In this document: positions 27,378 through 36,500 of the stretch, in pieces
Layout of the letters: each line of letters begins with the position of its first letter
Numbering within the stretch: position 1 is the stretch's first letter
Assembly: GCF_020171465.1 (NCBI RefSeq)
Contig: NZ_JAIUZR010000004.1
Coordinates: forward strand, 894,947-958,946
Length of the DNA stretch: 64,000 nucleotides
Direction: 5' to 3'
Source of the DNA: Lutimonas saemankumensis
GTDB lineage: Bacteria > Bacteroidota > Bacteroidia > Flavobacteriales > Flavobacteriaceae
The notes under the pieces: generated by a model
What the model was told of the DNA's origin: nothing
Database searches by the model: none
Seen by the model: only the letters and a program-made list of their open reading frames with translations
Translations under genes and position numbers: made by a program

Positions 27378-28241
27378 ATGAAAAATATTGCATTTATATG
27401 TTTCTTTTTACCCCTGGCGATTTTAGCCCAGGAAAATGTAAGTAAGAAACAGGAAAGAACAAAAGAGAATCAAAAGCCTGCTAAAATCAAACTCGCAGAA
27501 AAGCAGATTCTTAGAAAAGGGAATGATCTTTTTAAAGAAAAGAGGTTTGTTGATGCCGAAGTTAAATATAAAAAGGCGCTAAAGGAGAATCCAAATTACA
27601 GGACAGCGGGTTATAATTTAGGAAATGCCGTTTATGAACAAAATCGATTTGAAGAAGCCTTGCCTCAGTATGAACTTGTAGCTAAAAGTGCGGGTGATAA
27701 TGAAACAAGAGAAAAGGCGTTTCATAATATTGGCAACGTTATGATGAAGCAAAAGCAATATGCAAAAGCAATTGAGGCTTACAAAAACTCATTGCTTATC
27801 AATCCGGGAGACGAGACTACCCGTTATAATCTTGCTCTTGCACAGAAGCTTTTAAAAGATCAGCAGCAAAATAACGAGAATCAAGATCAGAATCAGGATC
27901 AGAACAAAGATCAGAACCAGGATCAGAACCAGGATCAGAATCAGGATCAGAATAGTGAGAATAAAGATAAGGAAGAGGAACAGGGAGAGGATGAAAAGAA
28001 AGATCAGGATAAAAACCAGGGCGATAATAATGAAGATGAACAGGATCAGCAGGATAATCAGGATCAGCAGGACAAGGGAGATAAGCAGGAGCAACAAAAA
28101 CAACCTCAGCCTAATCAGCTGAGCCAGCAACAGATAGAACAGCTCCTTGAGGCCATGAGCAACGAGGAAAATAAGACTCAGAAAAAAGTAAACGCAAAAA
28201 AAGCAAAGGGTAAAAAGTTAAACCAGGATAAAGACTGGTAA
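27378..28241 (+). CDS. batC: BatC, TPR protein with Asp/Gln/Asn repeat tail
   Basis: A 287-residue exported protein: signal peptide (MKNIAFICFFLPLAILAQ), about two and a half tetratricopeptide repeats (residues about 45-160), then an extreme low-complexity acidic tail of DQNQ repeats and a Lys-rich end. The second of two close ATGs was chosen, since it gives the better signal peptide and has AAAGG upstream; the first overlaps the batB stop. TPRs point to a scaffold for the periplasmic side of the Bat complex. The tail is encoded by 12-bp DNA repeats. Confidence 0.88.
   Translation: MKNIAFICFFLPLAILAQENVSKKQERTKENQKPAKIKLAEKQILRKGNDLFKEKRFVDAEVKYKKALKENPNYRTAGYNLGNAVYEQNRFEEALPQYELVAKSAGDNETREKAFHNIGNVMMKQKQYAKAIEAYKNSLLINPGDETTRYNLALAQKLLKDQQQNNENQDQNQDQNKDQNQDQNQDQNQDQNSENKDKEEEQGEDEKKDQDKNQGDNNEDEQDQQDNQDQQDKGDKQEQQKQPQPNQLSQQQIEQLLEAMSNEENKTQKKVNAKKAKGKKLNQDKDW
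27879..27954 (+). repeat. 12-bp tandem repeat inside batC
   Basis: Imperfect units of the type CAGGATCAGAAN occur six or more times in a row and encode DQNQ runs. Unit length is a multiple of three, so copy-number change would keep the frame. Confidence 0.8.
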
Positions 28242-28288
28242 ATAAAACTTGAATTTTGTCGTTTTGACAGATCGAAAGTAGAAGAAGA

Positions 28289-30049
28289 ATGAAACGAAAA
28301 TTTTTAGGCACATTGATAATACTGCTGGCAGTACAAAGCGTCATGGCACAGGTGACGTTTAAAACTGCTGTAAGTAAGACTGAACTCGGTCTCAATGAAC
28401 GTTTGAGAATTGAATTTTCAATTGACAGGCAGGGAGGTGATGACTTTACCCCTCCCGATTTTAAGAATTTTAAGGTTCTGGCAGGCCCGAGTCAATCGAG
28501 TAGTTTTTCTTCCATTAACGGTAAAACTTCCTATAAACTTACCTATACCTATGTGATCCAGCCTATCGCTAAAGGTACTTTTATAATACCCTCGGCAACA
28601 ATTACGTATGAAGGAGAGAAGATCAAATCAAATACCGTGAGGGTTACGGTGTCTGATGCCATTGAGATTCCGGAGGACCCAAATGACCCTAGGTATGTGG
28701 CACAGCAGAATATTCACCTGGTGGCTGAAGTATCTAATTTAAGGCCTTATGTAGGAGAAAGTATTTCCGTGGTATATAAATTATATGTTGACATCAACAA
28801 GGTAAATGTTCAAAATACCAGGGAAGCTTCTTCACCTTCTTTTAATGGATTCTGGAATCAGAACATCGAGGTAAAAAAATGGGTGGCAAAGAATGGTACC
28901 TATGGAGGAAAACCGCATCGATTTGTAATTGTTCGCAAGATGGTATTGATACCTCATAAATCAGGGAAGCTCGAAATTGATCCCCTCGAAATGGAAATAA
29001 CAGCCGGAGTTCCTATTGGAAGGAGGGATTTCTTTGGAAACATGCTAATGAACGATGTGAATTTCACCCTTACCTCTGGGAAAAAGACCATAAGGGTGAA
29101 GGAATTGCCCGAAGTGGGTAAACCTTTTAATTTCACGGGTGCCGTTGGAGATTATAAGTTCTCGGTAACCCCTAATAAAACTGTTTTAAAAGCCAATGAA
29201 TCCGCGCTGATCAAAGTAGAACTTAAGGGTAAGGGAAATCTTAAACTGGTTAAGCTACCAGGTATCGAAACTTCAAGCGGTCTTGAGGTATACGAGCCGG
29301 AACACAAGGAAAATATTAAAACAACGCTTAACGGGTTGACCGGATCTGTTTACGACCAGTACGCGATTGTGCCTCAGACAAGAGGAAAATTTAAGATACC
29401 ATCGGTTGGTTTCTCATATTTTAACCCGAAGGAAGAAAAATATTATTCAGTAGAATCCGAGCCAATTTTGCTCAATGCATTACAAGGTGCGGAACCCGTT
29501 GATGAAGCTGTGGTGACGAATAAAAAATCAGTGATCAGCAATGAGGGCGACATACGATATATAGCCTTAAAGTCAGAGTTTGATTCCGTCATTAAAGAAG
29601 ACGATTTCTTCGGATCCAATCTATTTTACTGGTTGATGATTTTGCCATTATTATCAATTCCGCTGGGTATTTATATTGGAAAGAAAAAACAGGAGAGAGA
29701 TAGCGATATCATAGGAAATAAAAGACGTAAAGCGGATAGGCTGGCCCGGAGATATTTGTCGCAGGCGAAAAAGGAATTGGGAAGAAAAGAAGCTTTCTAC
29801 ATTGCGCTGGAGAAGGCACTTCACAATTATCTTAAGGCAAAGCTTCATGTTGAAACTTCTGAAATTTCAAGAGAAAAGATCGCTGAAATTCTCAGAAAGA
29901 AAGAGGTGGATCAGGATACGATAAACGAGTTTAGTAAAGTTTTGGAAAATTGTGATTATGCCCGTTATACGCCTTCAACGGATGTGATGATGAAGAAGGA
30001 ATATGAAAATGCGAAAACGGTAATTTCAAAGATTGATAAACAACTATAA
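28289..30049 (+). CDS. batD: BatD, large membrane-anchored beta-sandwich protein
   Basis: A 586-residue oxygen-tolerance protein. The signal peptide ends at AQ (residue 21). Several beta-sandwich domains fill the periplasmic part (the TFKTAVSKTELGLNERLRIEF start is typical of BatD), a single membrane helix lies near residue 450 (LFYWLMILPLLSIPLGIYIG), and the cytoplasmic tail is basic and helical. It is in the standard place after batC and overlaps the batE region by a few bases if the upstream batE start is used. Confidence 0.92.
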   Translation: MKRKFLGTLIILLAVQSVMAQVTFKTAVSKTELGLNERLRIEFSIDRQGGDDFTPPDFKNFKVLAGPSQSSSFSSINGKTSYKLTYTYVIQPIAKGTFIIPSATITYEGEKIKSNTVRVTVSDAIEIPEDPNDPRYVAQQNIHLVAEVSNLRPYVGESISVVYKLYVDINKVNVQNTREASSPSFNGFWNQNIEVKKWVAKNGTYGGKPHRFVIVRKMVLIPHKSGKLEIDPLEMEITAGVPIGRRDFFGNMLMNDVNFTLTSGKKTIRVKELPEVGKPFNFTGAVGDYKFSVTPNKTVLKANESALIKVELKGKGNLKLVKLPGIETSSGLEVYEPEHKENIKTTLNGLTGSVYDQYAIVPQTRGKFKIPSVGFSYFNPKEEKYYSVESEPILLNALQGAEPVDEAVVTNKKSVISNEGDIRYIALKSEFDSVIKEDDFFGSNLFYWLMILPLLSIPLGIYIGKKKQERDSDIIGNKRRKADRLARRYLSQAKKELGRKEAFYIALEKALHNYLKAKLHVETSEISREKIAEILRKKEVDQDTINEFSKVLENCDYARYTPSTDVMMKKEYENAKTVISKIDKQL

Positions 30050-30065
30050 AAAGGAACAAAGAAGT

Positions 30066-30833
30066 ATGCAGAAAGGGTTTGTAAATATGGTTCTGATTAT
30101 GATGGTATACCTGACCGGAATATCACTTAAGGCACAGGATGCAGACAGTCTTTTTACATCAGCCAACAAGTTTTACCAGCAGGAAAATTATTTGGAAGCA
30201 TTGGATCTGTACAAGAAAATAGAAGGTCAGGGACTTGAATCCTGGTCTTTGTATTTCAATATGGCCAATATATATTACAAGACAAATCAGGTTGCTCCGT
30301 CTATATATTACTATGAAAAGGCTTTGCTATTGGACCCCAACAACAGAGATATTAAGTTTAACCTGGAATTTGCCAACAGGATGACCCTTGATAATATCGA
30401 GCCCCTGCCAAAAAGCCTGGGGCAAAAGTTCATGGATGGAATAGTATTGAAGTTTAATTATGAGACCTGGGCCAAAATAGCGGTTGGTCTGGCCTTTCTC
30501 TTTGCGCTATTATTCTTGCTTTATCATTTTTCATACAGCACAAGCAAAAAAAGATTCTATTTTATTACGAGTGGACTTTGCGTAATATTTGTGACCACAT
30601 CCGTGTTTTTCGCATTTAGAAATAAGCATTATGTTGATAATAACACCCAGGCTGTGGTGTTTTCAAACGCAGTTGCGGTGAAGAGTGCTCCTACAAAATC
30701 AAGCGAATTATATTTTGAACTTCATGAAGGCACCAAGGTTACGGTACTTGAGACTTTGGACAATTGGAAAAAGATCAAAATAGCTGACGGTAAAATGGGG
30801 TGGCTGGATGCTTCTTCAATAAAGGAAATCTAG
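30066..30833 (+). CDS. batE: BatE, TPR and SH3 protein
   Basis: A 255-residue protein with a signal peptide (ends near LKAQ), two to three tetratricopeptide repeats (about residues 30-115), two membrane helices (about 145-165 and 172-190) and a C-terminal bacterial SH3 domain (AVAVKSAPTKSSELYFELHE to the end). TPR and SH3 suggest protein and murein or peptide contacts outside the inner membrane. The ATG giving MQKGFVNMVL was chosen; the frame extends 11 codons into batD. It is the last gene of the Bat operon. Confidence 0.9.
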   Translation: MQKGFVNMVLIMMVYLTGISLKAQDADSLFTSANKFYQQENYLEALDLYKKIEGQGLESWSLYFNMANIYYKTNQVAPSIYYYEKALLLDPNNRDIKFNLEFANRMTLDNIEPLPKSLGQKFMDGIVLKFNYETWAKIAVGLAFLFALLFLLYHFSYSTSKKRFYFITSGLCVIFVTTSVFFAFRNKHYVDNNTQAVVFSNAVAVKSAPTKSSELYFELHEGTKVTVLETLDNWKKIKIADGKMGWLDASSIKEI

Positions 30834-30840
30834 AAAATCT

Positions 30841-31608
30841 CTACAAAGGTTTAGAACAAACAGGAAGTATTTCTCCATTCGCCAGGCGGTATTTATCAAT
30901 ATCCTCCGGACTAAGCACTTTTGAATAATCTATTTCTTCAACTTTGAATCCAGCATTACGAAGCCGGTCAAAATAGTCTCTTCCATACACTCTTACATGG
31001 TCATACTGTCCAAAATATTTCGCTCTTTCTTCAGGATCGGTAATTGAAGGGTCTTCAAAAGTTTTTTCTCTGTGAATTTCCTGAGGAACCTGAAAAATTC
31101 CCGTTCCTCCTTTTTTCATGACCCGAAAAAGTTCTTTCATGGCCTTTTGATCATCATCGATATGCTCTAAGACATGATTACATAATACAAAGTCAAAAGA
31201 ATTATCTTCAAAGGGAAGGTTGAGAATATCCGCTTTAATATCCACAATCGGACTGTAGAGATCAGCAGTCGTATAATCGAGATTTTTCATTTTTCGGAAC
31301 AGCGATAAAAAACACTGTTCAGGAGCCATATGCAGAACCTTTAATGGTTTAGTAAAGAAATCGGTCTCGTTTTTCAGATAAAGCCATATCAATCGATGCC
31401 TTTCCAGAGAAAGGGTACTTGGAGATAAAACATTGGGCCTTTGGACAGCGTAACCGTAGGGTAAAAATCGTTTAAAACTTTTCCCATCGATTGGATCTGT
31501 GTACCGATCACCCCTTAGCCATAGAGACAAGAATGGTCTGGCCAAATAACTTAATTTGATCAAATAAGGTCGAGGAAAAGTGTTTAGGACCAATTTGAAT
31601 ATCTTCAT
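30841..31608 (-). CDS. Class I SAM-dependent methyltransferase
   Basis: A 255-residue methyltransferase with a Methyltransf_11-like core. Motif I is atypical, VLHMAPEQCFL in place of the glycine-rich loop; the acidic strand end is in TTADLYSP, and later motifs DILNLPFEDNSFDFVLCNHV and VMKKGGTGIFQVP are clear. The N-terminal 60 residues are basic and hydrophobic. It follows map by 9 bp and is presumably co-transcribed. The substrate is unknown; the map neighbour does not reveal one. Confidence 0.85.
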   Translation of the reverse strand: MKIFKLVLNTFPRPYLIKLSYLARPFLSLWLRGDRYTDPIDGKSFKRFLPYGYAVQRPNVLSPSTLSLERHRLIWLYLKNETDFFTKPLKVLHMAPEQCFLSLFRKMKNLDYTTADLYSPIVDIKADILNLPFEDNSFDFVLCNHVLEHIDDDQKAMKELFRVMKKGGTGIFQVPQEIHREKTFEDPSITDPEERAKYFGQYDHVRVYGRDYFDRLRNAGFKVEEIDYSKVLSPEDIDKYRLANGEILPVCSKPL

Positions 31609-31617
31609 ATCAATAGC

Positions 31618-32424
31618 TTATTTAGACCTGAATTCAAGTTCTTCATCAGTTTCAATTCCTAAAGCTTCGTTGATATATTTGAAGGTTGAAAGTAATTCCG
31701 GTTTGCCTTTGACGATGGCAACATCATGCTCAAAATGTGCACTGGGTTTCATATCGGCAGTTTTAATGGTCCATCCATCGCTGTATTGTTTAATCCGATG
31801 CGTTCCCATATTGATCATGGGCTCAATGGCAACAACCATGCCCTCGACAAACTTTTTACCCTTGCCTCTTCTTCCGTAATTAGGCATTTCAGGGTCTTCA
31901 TGCATTTCTCTACCTATTCCGTGCCCTACCAGCTCTCGAACAACCCCGTAGCCATGGCTTTCCGTAAATTGCTGAATGGCATATCCCACATCACCAACCC
32001 TGTTACCTGCTCTGAACTGCCTGATACCCACATAGAGGCTTTCTTTTGTAATTTCAAGCAGCTTTTTGGTTTCCGGATCTATTTCACCAACAGCAAAAGT
32101 ATAGGCATGATCCCCGTAAAAACCATTTTTTAAGGCCCCGCAGTCAACCGAAATGATATCGCCTTCTTTTAAAGGTTCATCATTTGGAATCCCATGTACT
32201 ACCTGCTCATTGGGACTCATGCATAGTGTATTTGGAAAATCATATAAACCGAGAAAACCGGGAACAGCTCCCTGATCTCTGATATATTCCTCTGCAATTT
32301 TATCAAGCTCCAGAGTGGTTACACCTGGTTTGATAACTTTGGCAATTTCTCCAAGAGTCCTTGAAACGACCAGAGCACTTTCTCTCATCAATTCTATCTC
32401 TTCAGGGGTCTTAATTTTAATCAT
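31618..32424 (-). CDS. map: Methionine aminopeptidase, type I
   Basis: Removes the N-terminal methionine from nascent proteins. The dinuclear metal ligands are seen in SVDCGALKNGFYGDHAYTF (two Asp), ELVGHGIGREMHEDP (His), and VVAIEPMIN and HFEHDVAIV (Glu). At 268 residues it is full length with no zinc-finger extension. A TATCTTTG -7 box lies just upstream and the methyltransferase gene follows closely. Confidence 0.97.
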   Translation of the reverse strand: MIKIKTPEEIELMRESALVVSRTLGEIAKVIKPGVTTLELDKIAEEYIRDQGAVPGFLGLYDFPNTLCMSPNEQVVHGIPNDEPLKEGDIISVDCGALKNGFYGDHAYTFAVGEIDPETKKLLEITKESLYVGIRQFRAGNRVGDVGYAIQQFTESHGYGVVRELVGHGIGREMHEDPEMPNYGRRGKGKKFVEGMVVAIEPMINMGTHRIKQYSDGWTIKTADMKPSAHFEHDVAIVKGKPELLSTFKYINEALGIETDEELEFRSK

Positions 32425-32441
32425 GATTCCAAATTATGCGG

Positions 32442-32449
32442 CAAAGATA
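32442..32449 (-). promoter_or_regulatory. -7 element (TATCTTTG) of map
   Basis: A perfect TAnnTTTG on the minus strand, 18 bp before the start codon; the -33 element is unclear. Confidence 0.45.
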
Positions 32450-32490
32450 CTATAAAAAGGTAATGACCTGAAAATTTAAGTTTTTATCTC

Positions 32491-33546
32491 TTAGCCTGCC
32501 TCAAGTAAGCGGTTAATTTTCTGGACAATCGTATTTGATTCTATGGATTGCATGCAATCTTCATATCCAGGAATTATTTTATTTCCATATATCGAAGTTG
32601 GAATAAAAGGATATTGATTCAGATCGGCTGTAATACTGTTTTCCAGAGGCTGTCCAAAAGGAACAAAACCTGCATAAGGATGTGTATTGCCCCAAAGGGT
32701 GATAACCGGAACCCCAAAGAGGGCTGCCATATGTCCGTTACCCGAGTCCATGCTTACCATAAGGTCTAAATTGCTGATCAGTTCGAGTTCATGTTGGAAA
32801 GACAACCTTCCCGCAATATTGACACAGTTTTTAAAGGAGGAAGAAATTTTATCCAATGATTCAGTCTCTTTTTTTCCTCCTCCAAACAGAAATATTTGGT
32901 GTCCTTTTTTTTCGAGGCCCTTAATGACCTGCTCCATTTTATTCAACGGATAAACCTTCGTCTTGTAGGTCGCAAAAGGAGCGATTCCGATCCATTTGGA
33001 ATTTTTATTTCCTGTAATTTCAACCACTTCTGCGGAGATTTCTTTTTGTCTGAAAAGTTTCACATTTGACAGGTCGATGGGCAGACCAAGTGAGCTGCAA
33101 ACATCGGAATGACGCTGAAAAATTGATTTAATCGGCTTTAGTTTTTTTTTGCTGAGGGCAACAAGTTTTTTTCTGTCCGCTCTTCCCTTATCAATTGATG
33201 CATTATGAATTCTACTTGCTTTGAAAAGGTTTTTAAGGACTTTGGTTCTTAAAACATCATGTAGATCTGCTACCGCGTCGATATCATATTCAGAGAGTTT
33301 CCTAAACAGTTTATAAAGGCCGGATAATCCCGAATTTAAGTATTCAGGATCGATGGGGTGAAAAATTATTTCCGGGATTTCATTGAAAAAAGGTCTGAAA
33401 AATTCTCTTGATAAAATCGATATTTTAAGATCAGGATATTGCTGTCTCAGAGCCAGAACTATCGGAACGGTCATGGCGACATCTCCCAATGCCGACAAGC
33501 GGAGAATAAGTATGTGTTTAGGTCGATTAGATTTATTTTCGAGCAC
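32491..33546 (-). CDS. Glycosyltransferase family 9 (heptosyltransferase-like)
   Basis: A 351-residue GT9 protein that probably adds a sugar to the LPS core. The N-terminus HILILRLSALGDVAMTVPIV carries the family's GD motif, and the donor-binding C-terminal half shows MVSMDSGNGHMAALFGVP and TLWGNTHPYAGF. It overlaps the DUF4254 gene by 14 bp on the same strand, a pairing often seen in Bacteroidota LPS genes. The exact sugar is unknown. Confidence 0.92.
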   Translation of the reverse strand: MLENKSNRPKHILILRLSALGDVAMTVPIVLALRQQYPDLKISILSREFFRPFFNEIPEIIFHPIDPEYLNSGLSGLYKLFRKLSEYDIDAVADLHDVLRTKVLKNLFKASRIHNASIDKGRADRKKLVALSKKKLKPIKSIFQRHSDVCSSLGLPIDLSNVKLFRQKEISAEVVEITGNKNSKWIGIAPFATYKTKVYPLNKMEQVIKGLEKKGHQIFLFGGGKKETESLDKISSSFKNCVNIAGRLSFQHELELISNLDLMVSMDSGNGHMAALFGVPVITLWGNTHPYAGFVPFGQPLENSITADLNQYPFIPTSIYGNKIIPGYEDCMQSIESNTIVQKINRLLEAG

Positions 33547-34135
33547 GAAGCACCGGATTTAAGTTATCATCGTTGTACATTTTCATCTGCTTGTAAACTT
33601 TCATGTATTTATCACCATTTTGAAAATCAGTTAATAACTCATCAATGGCAGTACTAAGATCCTTTTTTTGTTCCATAAGAATCGATAATTTCAAAGAACA
33701 ATTTTCGCGATGGGCATCAGATGCATTTTCTCTTTCAGCTTCCTCTTTCATATGATAGATTTTCAAAGCCAAAATAGATAATCGGTCATAGGCCCATGCA
33801 GGACTTTCAGTATTGATCCTGGCATTTTCTTTAACCTGGATATTCTTATACTGATCAAGGAAATAGCTGTCTATATACTCCACCATATCCGTTCTGACCT
33901 GGTTGGACTTGTCAATACGCCTTTTTATTTCAAGGGCTTCAAGAGCGTTGATCTCGGGATCACGAATTATATCTTCTAAATGCCACTGAACAGCATCAAT
34001 CCAGTTTTTGTGATAAAACAGATGCCTGATATCATCTTTTTCGTATGGATTTTTGATTACTGAATTAATATCATCTGTAACATGGTAATCCTCAATGCTT
34101 TTCTCAAAAATGGTAAATGCTTCGTTTGATCTCAT
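33533..34135 (-). CDS. DUF4254 domain protein
   Basis: A 200-residue soluble, helical protein matching DUF4254 (WHLEDIIRDPEINALEALEI and a conserved RINTESPAWAYDRLSILALK stretch). Its 3' end overlaps the GT9 gene, so the two are translated together. DUF4254 members lie beside GT9 genes across the phylum, which suggests a helper role in LPS or glycan assembly; no activity is established. Confidence 0.88.
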   Translation of the reverse strand: MRSNEAFTIFEKSIEDYHVTDDINSVIKNPYEKDDIRHLFYHKNWIDAVQWHLEDIIRDPEINALEALEIKRRIDKSNQVRTDMVEYIDSYFLDQYKNIQVKENARINTESPAWAYDRLSILALKIYHMKEEAERENASDAHRENCSLKLSILMEQKKDLSTAIDELLTDFQNGDKYMKVYKQMKMYNDDNLNPVLRARK

Positions 34136-34248
34136 ATATAGTTAATTCGTTGTGGTATTCACCTGATTGATTTTGATTTAAATTCGATACTCTTTAGTAT
34201 GATACCAATAAAATAACGAATTTTCTAAAGGATGAAGTTAGGTGTAAA

Positions 34249-34665
34249 TTAACTTTTAAACAATCCAAAAAGACCCTTTTTAGATTTGTGTTCCTTTGGT
34301 TTTTCCGTTTTTAAAAGTTGTTGATAGATTTCTCCCCAACCCAAAAGGCCACCAACATTCCTATCATCGATAAACACGTCGGCATTTACCTTCCTGCTCA
34401 TACTTCCGTCAAATTTCTCTTCAGGATAACTCTTATTTACAGCGTAGAACTCGAGACCGTTTTTTTTACAGAAATCAACGGCTTCCTGCAATCTGTCTCC
34501 ATACCTGTAGGTCCAAAGGATCAGCCGATGTCCTTTTTGTTGTAATTCGAGTAGCGTATCAAAAGCAAAAATTTTGGCCTGACCGATTTTGGGATATGCA
34601 TCTTCCACAATCGTTCCATCAAAATCAACCGCAATCAGTAAAGAATTTTTAGGTAAAATCTTCAT
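34249..34665 (-). CDS. HAD-superfamily hydrolase, small BT0820-like
   Basis: A 138-residue cap-less HAD phosphatase. Motif I VDFDGTIVED holds nucleophile Asp14 and Asp16; motif II is in LILWTYRYG; Lys in the VNKSYPEEKFDG region and the DVFIDDRNVGG motif IV complete the set. The ATG MKILPKNSLL was preferred over a TTG six codons upstream. The C-terminal basic tail (KEHKSKKGLFGLFKS) is odd. Substrate unknown. A single gene between gpmI and the DUF4254 pair. Confidence 0.85.
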   Translation of the reverse strand: MKILPKNSLLIAVDFDGTIVEDAYPKIGQAKIFAFDTLLELQQKGHRLILWTYRYGDRLQEAVDFCKKNGLEFYAVNKSYPEEKFDGSMSRKVNADVFIDDRNVGGLLGWGEIYQQLLKTEKPKEHKSKKGLFGLFKS

Positions 34666-34787
34666 CTTCAAAATTTTTATCAAATCTAACTATAATAAGT
34701 GCTTAAATCAAGCAAAAGCCTTTATAAAGACTCGTGCAGCACTTTTATAACGTTAAAATGAATAATTTCTTGTAACCAAATCTATAA

Positions 34788-34806
34788 ACCCCTTATAATC
34801 AGGGGT
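34788..34806 (-). terminator. Possible terminator of gpmI
   Basis: ACCCCT and AGGGGT form a 6-bp stem with a 7-base loop about 20 bp past the stop. On the minus strand it is followed by TTTATAG, a weak U-tract. Confidence 0.45.
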
Positions 34807-34825
34807 GAAATAAATCTGTCTATAT

Positions 34826-36349
34826 CTAAATTAAAAGGGATTCTCTTGTCATTTCATCAGGTTTTTCAACCTTTAAAAGGTCCAGAACTGTAGGAGCAAT
34901 ATCTCCCAAAATTCCGTTTTGAATTCCATTCTCCTTATTTTTTTCTACCAATATGATAGGCACTGGGTAAATGGTATGTGCCGTATTTGGTGTACCGTCT
35001 TCATTGATCATCTTTTCACTATTTCCGTGATCCGCAATAATGATACTTGAGTAATTATTTGCCAAGGCAGTTGTAACGACTTTTTCAAGACAACTGTCAA
35101 CCGCCTCTGCAGCTTTCATGGCTGCCTCCATAACTCCGGTATGCCCAACCATATCTGTATTTGCAAAATTCAAACATATAAAATCTGCTTCCTGAGCTTC
35201 CAGCTCAGGAACGATAGCATCTCTGATATCATATGCGCTCATTTCAGGTTTAAGGTCGTAGGTTGCCACCTTAGGTGAAGGACATAACAAACGTTTTTCT
35301 CCTTCAAATTCCTCTTCTCTTCCCCCGGAGAAGAAAAAGGTTACGTGGGGATATTTTTCAGTCTCTGCGATACGAATCTGTTTTTTACCATTTTTTTCCA
35401 AGACTTCTCCCAGAGTCAAACTCAAATTATCCTTGGGATAGATTACGGAAACATTCTTAAACGAATCATCGTAGTTGGTCATGGTAACATAATAAAGAGG
35501 TCGTTTATGCATACCGAACTCCTGAAAATTCTCCTGGGTCAATACCCTGGTTAATTGCCTTCCCCTGTCAGTTCTAAAATTGAAGAATATAATGACATCA
35601 TCTTCTTCTATTTTGGTAACGGGTTGATTATGGTCATCTACCATTACAATGGGTTTTATGAACTCATCAGTAATCCCTTCATCATAGCTCTTTTGAATAC
35701 TTTCCAAAGCATTGGAAGACTTATCTCCTTCACCATTGACCATGACATCATAAGATAATTTAACCCTTTCCCATCTTTGGTCTCTGTCCATTGCGTAATA
35801 CCTTCCGCAAACACTGGCAAGTTTTCCGGTAGATTGAGCCATATGATTTTCAATATCCTCTACAAATCCGATACCGGATTTAGGATCAACATCTCTTCCA
35901 TCCGTAAAGGCATGGACAAAAACATCATCAAGGTTTGCATCATGAGCCGCATTCAAAAGGCCTTTTAAGTGGTTGATATGAGAATGAACTCCTCCATCTG
36001 ATAACAGTCCCAGAAAATGAATTTTCTTACCTTCATTTTTGGCATAATCAAAAGCGTCAGTAATTACTTTTTCCTGAGCCAGGGAACCGCTGTTAACGGC
36101 GTTATTGATCTTTACAAAATCCTGATACACAATTCTACCTGCACCCAGGTTCATGTGTCCTACCTCGCTGTTACCCATCTGACCATCAGGTAAACCAACG
36201 TTGTAACCATCCGTTCTTAAATTCGAGTTGGGATAATTTTTGATCAGATAATCAAAATAAGGCGTACCTGCCTGATAAATTGCCGAGACATCCGGATTTT
36301 GGGTTTCACCCCATCCGTCTAAAATGATAAGAATAACTTTTTTTTCCAT
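34826..36349 (-). CDS. gpmI: Phosphoglycerate mutase, 2,3-bisphosphoglycerate-independent
   Basis: Interconverts 3- and 2-phosphoglycerate in glycolysis using two manganese ions. The alkaline-phosphatase-type core is intact: LDGWG with Asp11, nucleophile Ser61 in MGNSEVGHMN, and the later ADHGNSEKM and FANTDMVGHTG metal motifs. 507 residues is the normal length. It has its own -7 box upstream. With pyk in the same window it is part of lower glycolysis. Confidence 0.98.
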   Translation of the reverse strand: MEKKVILIILDGWGETQNPDVSAIYQAGTPYFDYLIKNYPNSNLRTDGYNVGLPDGQMGNSEVGHMNLGAGRIVYQDFVKINNAVNSGSLAQEKVITDAFDYAKNEGKKIHFLGLLSDGGVHSHINHLKGLLNAAHDANLDDVFVHAFTDGRDVDPKSGIGFVEDIENHMAQSTGKLASVCGRYYAMDRDQRWERVKLSYDVMVNGEGDKSSNALESIQKSYDEGITDEFIKPIVMVDDHNQPVTKIEEDDVIIFFNFRTDRGRQLTRVLTQENFQEFGMHKRPLYYVTMTNYDDSFKNVSVIYPKDNLSLTLGEVLEKNGKKQIRIAETEKYPHVTFFFSGGREEEFEGEKRLLCPSPKVATYDLKPEMSAYDIRDAIVPELEAQEADFICLNFANTDMVGHTGVMEAAMKAAEAVDSCLEKVVTTALANNYSSIIIADHGNSEKMINEDGTPNTAHTIYPVPIILVEKNKENGIQNGILGDIAPTVLDLLKVEKPDEMTRESLLI

Positions 36350-36377
36350 GGCTTGTTGGGTATTGAAAATTCAGATG

Positions 36378-36385
36378 CAAAGATA
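36378..36385 (-). promoter_or_regulatory. -7 element (TATCTTTG) of gpmI
   Basis: A perfect TAnnTTTG on the minus strand, 29 bp before the gpmI start. Confidence 0.45.
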
Positions 36386-36500
36386 CGGAACAATTAGATT
36401 TTGACCTCTGTTTTCCTAGAAAATAAAAGTGAATTTTTCTAATTTTTACCGATATCCGGAACGATAAAAATATTTACCCGAACAATAGTCTCATAATGGT

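Noticed and set aside
27852..28130. Minus-strand frame with a Leu/Ile-only protein
   Set aside because: It is the mirror of the batC DQNQ repeats; no start signal and no natural protein character.
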